A stretch of 5,447 nucleotides of DNA, from contig JAGGRS010000090.1 of the NCBI GenBank assembly GCA_021159475.1, positions 1-5,447 of the forward strand. Reading direction: 5' to 3'. The notes under the pieces are model-generated. The model saw nothing but the letters and a program-made list of their open reading frames with translations, made no database searches and was not told the DNA's origin. The translations under genes were made by a program, and so were the position numbers. The DNA comes from Candidatus Methanophagales archaeon. GTDB lineage: Archaea; Halobacteriota; Syntropharchaeia; Alkanophagales; Methanospirareceae. Positions 4,790 to 5,447 of this stretch are shown piece by piece. The stretch's first letter is position 1. Each line of letters starts with the position of its first letter.

Positions 4790-5447
4790 ATGGATAATAG
4801 AATGTATAGCATCAACTGGAACGTTACGCGGGCTTGTAATCTCAGATGCATGCATTGCTATTACGATGCCGGCACGTCCCTGAACGATGAGCTCAGCACA
4901 GAGGAAGCCTTCGCACTCATTGATGAGATCGCACGTGTCATGGGCGCGGAGGCGAATATCACCTTTGGTGGTGGTGAGCCCCTGATGCGGGATGACATCT
5001 TCACAATCGTATCGTATGCGAAGGAGCGGGGCTTGCACCTCACTCTCGCTTCTAATGGCACAATGCTCAACGAGGATACAGCGTATCAGTTGAGAGAAGC
5101 GGGCATTGAAGAGGTTATTATCCCTATTGATGGCACACCGAAGACCCATGACATGATCAGGGGCGCGGGCGTATATGATAAAGCGATAAAGGCTGCGCGT
5201 GCGTGTAGAGAAGCGGGTATGAGCCTCGTGATTGACCCCTGTATAATGAAACAGAACGAAGGAGAGACCACAGCAATAATCAATACGGCACTGGAACTGG
5301 GTGCCAGGCAGTGCAGGTTCTTCCACTATATCGCACTGGGCAGGGGAAAGGAGAGGATGCCCGCGAGCGAACTCAGCAGCGTTGAGTATGCAAAGAATCT
5401 GATGCTGTTGTATGAGGAACAGAGCAGGATAGGGGATGAAATTGAGA
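4790..5447 (+). CDS. Radical SAM protein, AhbC/AhbD/NirJ-like (3' end beyond window)
   Basis: The first 219 residues of a radical SAM enzyme are present; the frame is open at the right edge. The 4Fe-4S motif C-x3-C-x2-C is Cys16, Cys20, Cys23 in WNVTRACNLRCMHCY. It is followed by the SAM-binding GGGEP (60-64, in ITFGGGEPLMRDDI), ASNGTMLNED, a DG-x-x-x-x-HD-x-x-RG strand (PIDGTPKTHDMIRG) and FHYIALGRGKERMP. This order fits the group that contains siroheme-pathway heme enzymes (AhbC, AhbD, NirJ), peptide-modifying SPASM proteins and PqqE. The C-terminal domain that would decide among them is outside the window. A heme-synthesis role beside menaquinone genes would make sense for a respiring archaeon, but is inference. 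ATG 4790 has GAGGG only one base upstream, too close; ATG 4802 (residue Met5), with GAGGG 13 nt upstream and better promoter spacing, may be the true start. Confidence 0.85.
   Translation, partial: MDNRMYSINWNVTRACNLRCMHCYYDAGTSLNDELSTEEAFALIDEIARVMGAEANITFGGGEPLMRDDIFTIVSYAKERGLHLTLASNGTMLNEDTAYQLREAGIEEVIIPIDGTPKTHDMIRGAGVYDKAIKAARACREAGMSLVIDPCIMKQNEGETTAIINTALELGARQCRFFHYIALGRGKERMPASELSSVEYAKNLMLLYEEQSRIGDEIE

Noticed and set aside
4766..5326. Minus-strand frame of 186 residues opposite the radical SAM gene
   Set aside because: The plus strand holds intact radical SAM motifs over the same stretch, so this is a shadow frame.

Overview
The window looks archaeal, from a menaquinone-using anaerobe. 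Pointers are TATA-like boxes 20-40 nt before several starts, weak or absent Shine-Dalgarno sites at some starts, a T-run candidate terminator, and a radical SAM gene related to the siroheme-dependent (Ahb/NirJ) heme enzymes. The gene content and the A/T-rich hairpin repeats would fit a methanophagales/ANME-1-like or Archaeoglobus-like euryarchaeon, but this placement is inference and cannot be proven from 5.4 kb.

Layout. Positions 1-430 are a patchwork of short, broken reading frames carrying two diverged copies of a hairpin repeat. Positions 431-692 appear gene-free and hold a candidate terminator and the leader/promoter of the next gene. From 693 to 4596 lie four plus-strand genes of the futalosine (alternative menaquinone) pathway: mqnA (chorismate dehydratase), mqnC (radical SAM cyclase), mqnD (1,4-dihydroxy-6-naphthoate synthase) and, after a 122-nt gap with its own TATA-like box, mqnE (aminofutalosine synthase). 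Between mqnE and the last gene, on the minus strand, sits what looks like a small frameshifted gene whose end overlaps the tail of mqnE. From 4790 a radical SAM gene runs off the right edge.

How the genes work together. MqnA dehydrates chorismate to 3-[(1-carboxyvinyl)oxy]benzoate. MqnE joins this to the adenosyl part of SAM, giving aminodeoxyfutalosine. A nucleosidase (MqnB or an MTAN-type enzyme, not in this window) removes the base. MqnC closes the ring to cyclic dehypoxanthinyl futalosine, and MqnD cleaves it to 1,4-dihydroxy-6-naphthoate. Prenylation, decarboxylation and methylation enzymes are also absent here. The core of the window is therefore a known pathway in compact form. The less explained parts are the repeat-bearing left end, short tandem duplications next to two start regions, and the antisense relic that overlaps the end of mqnE.
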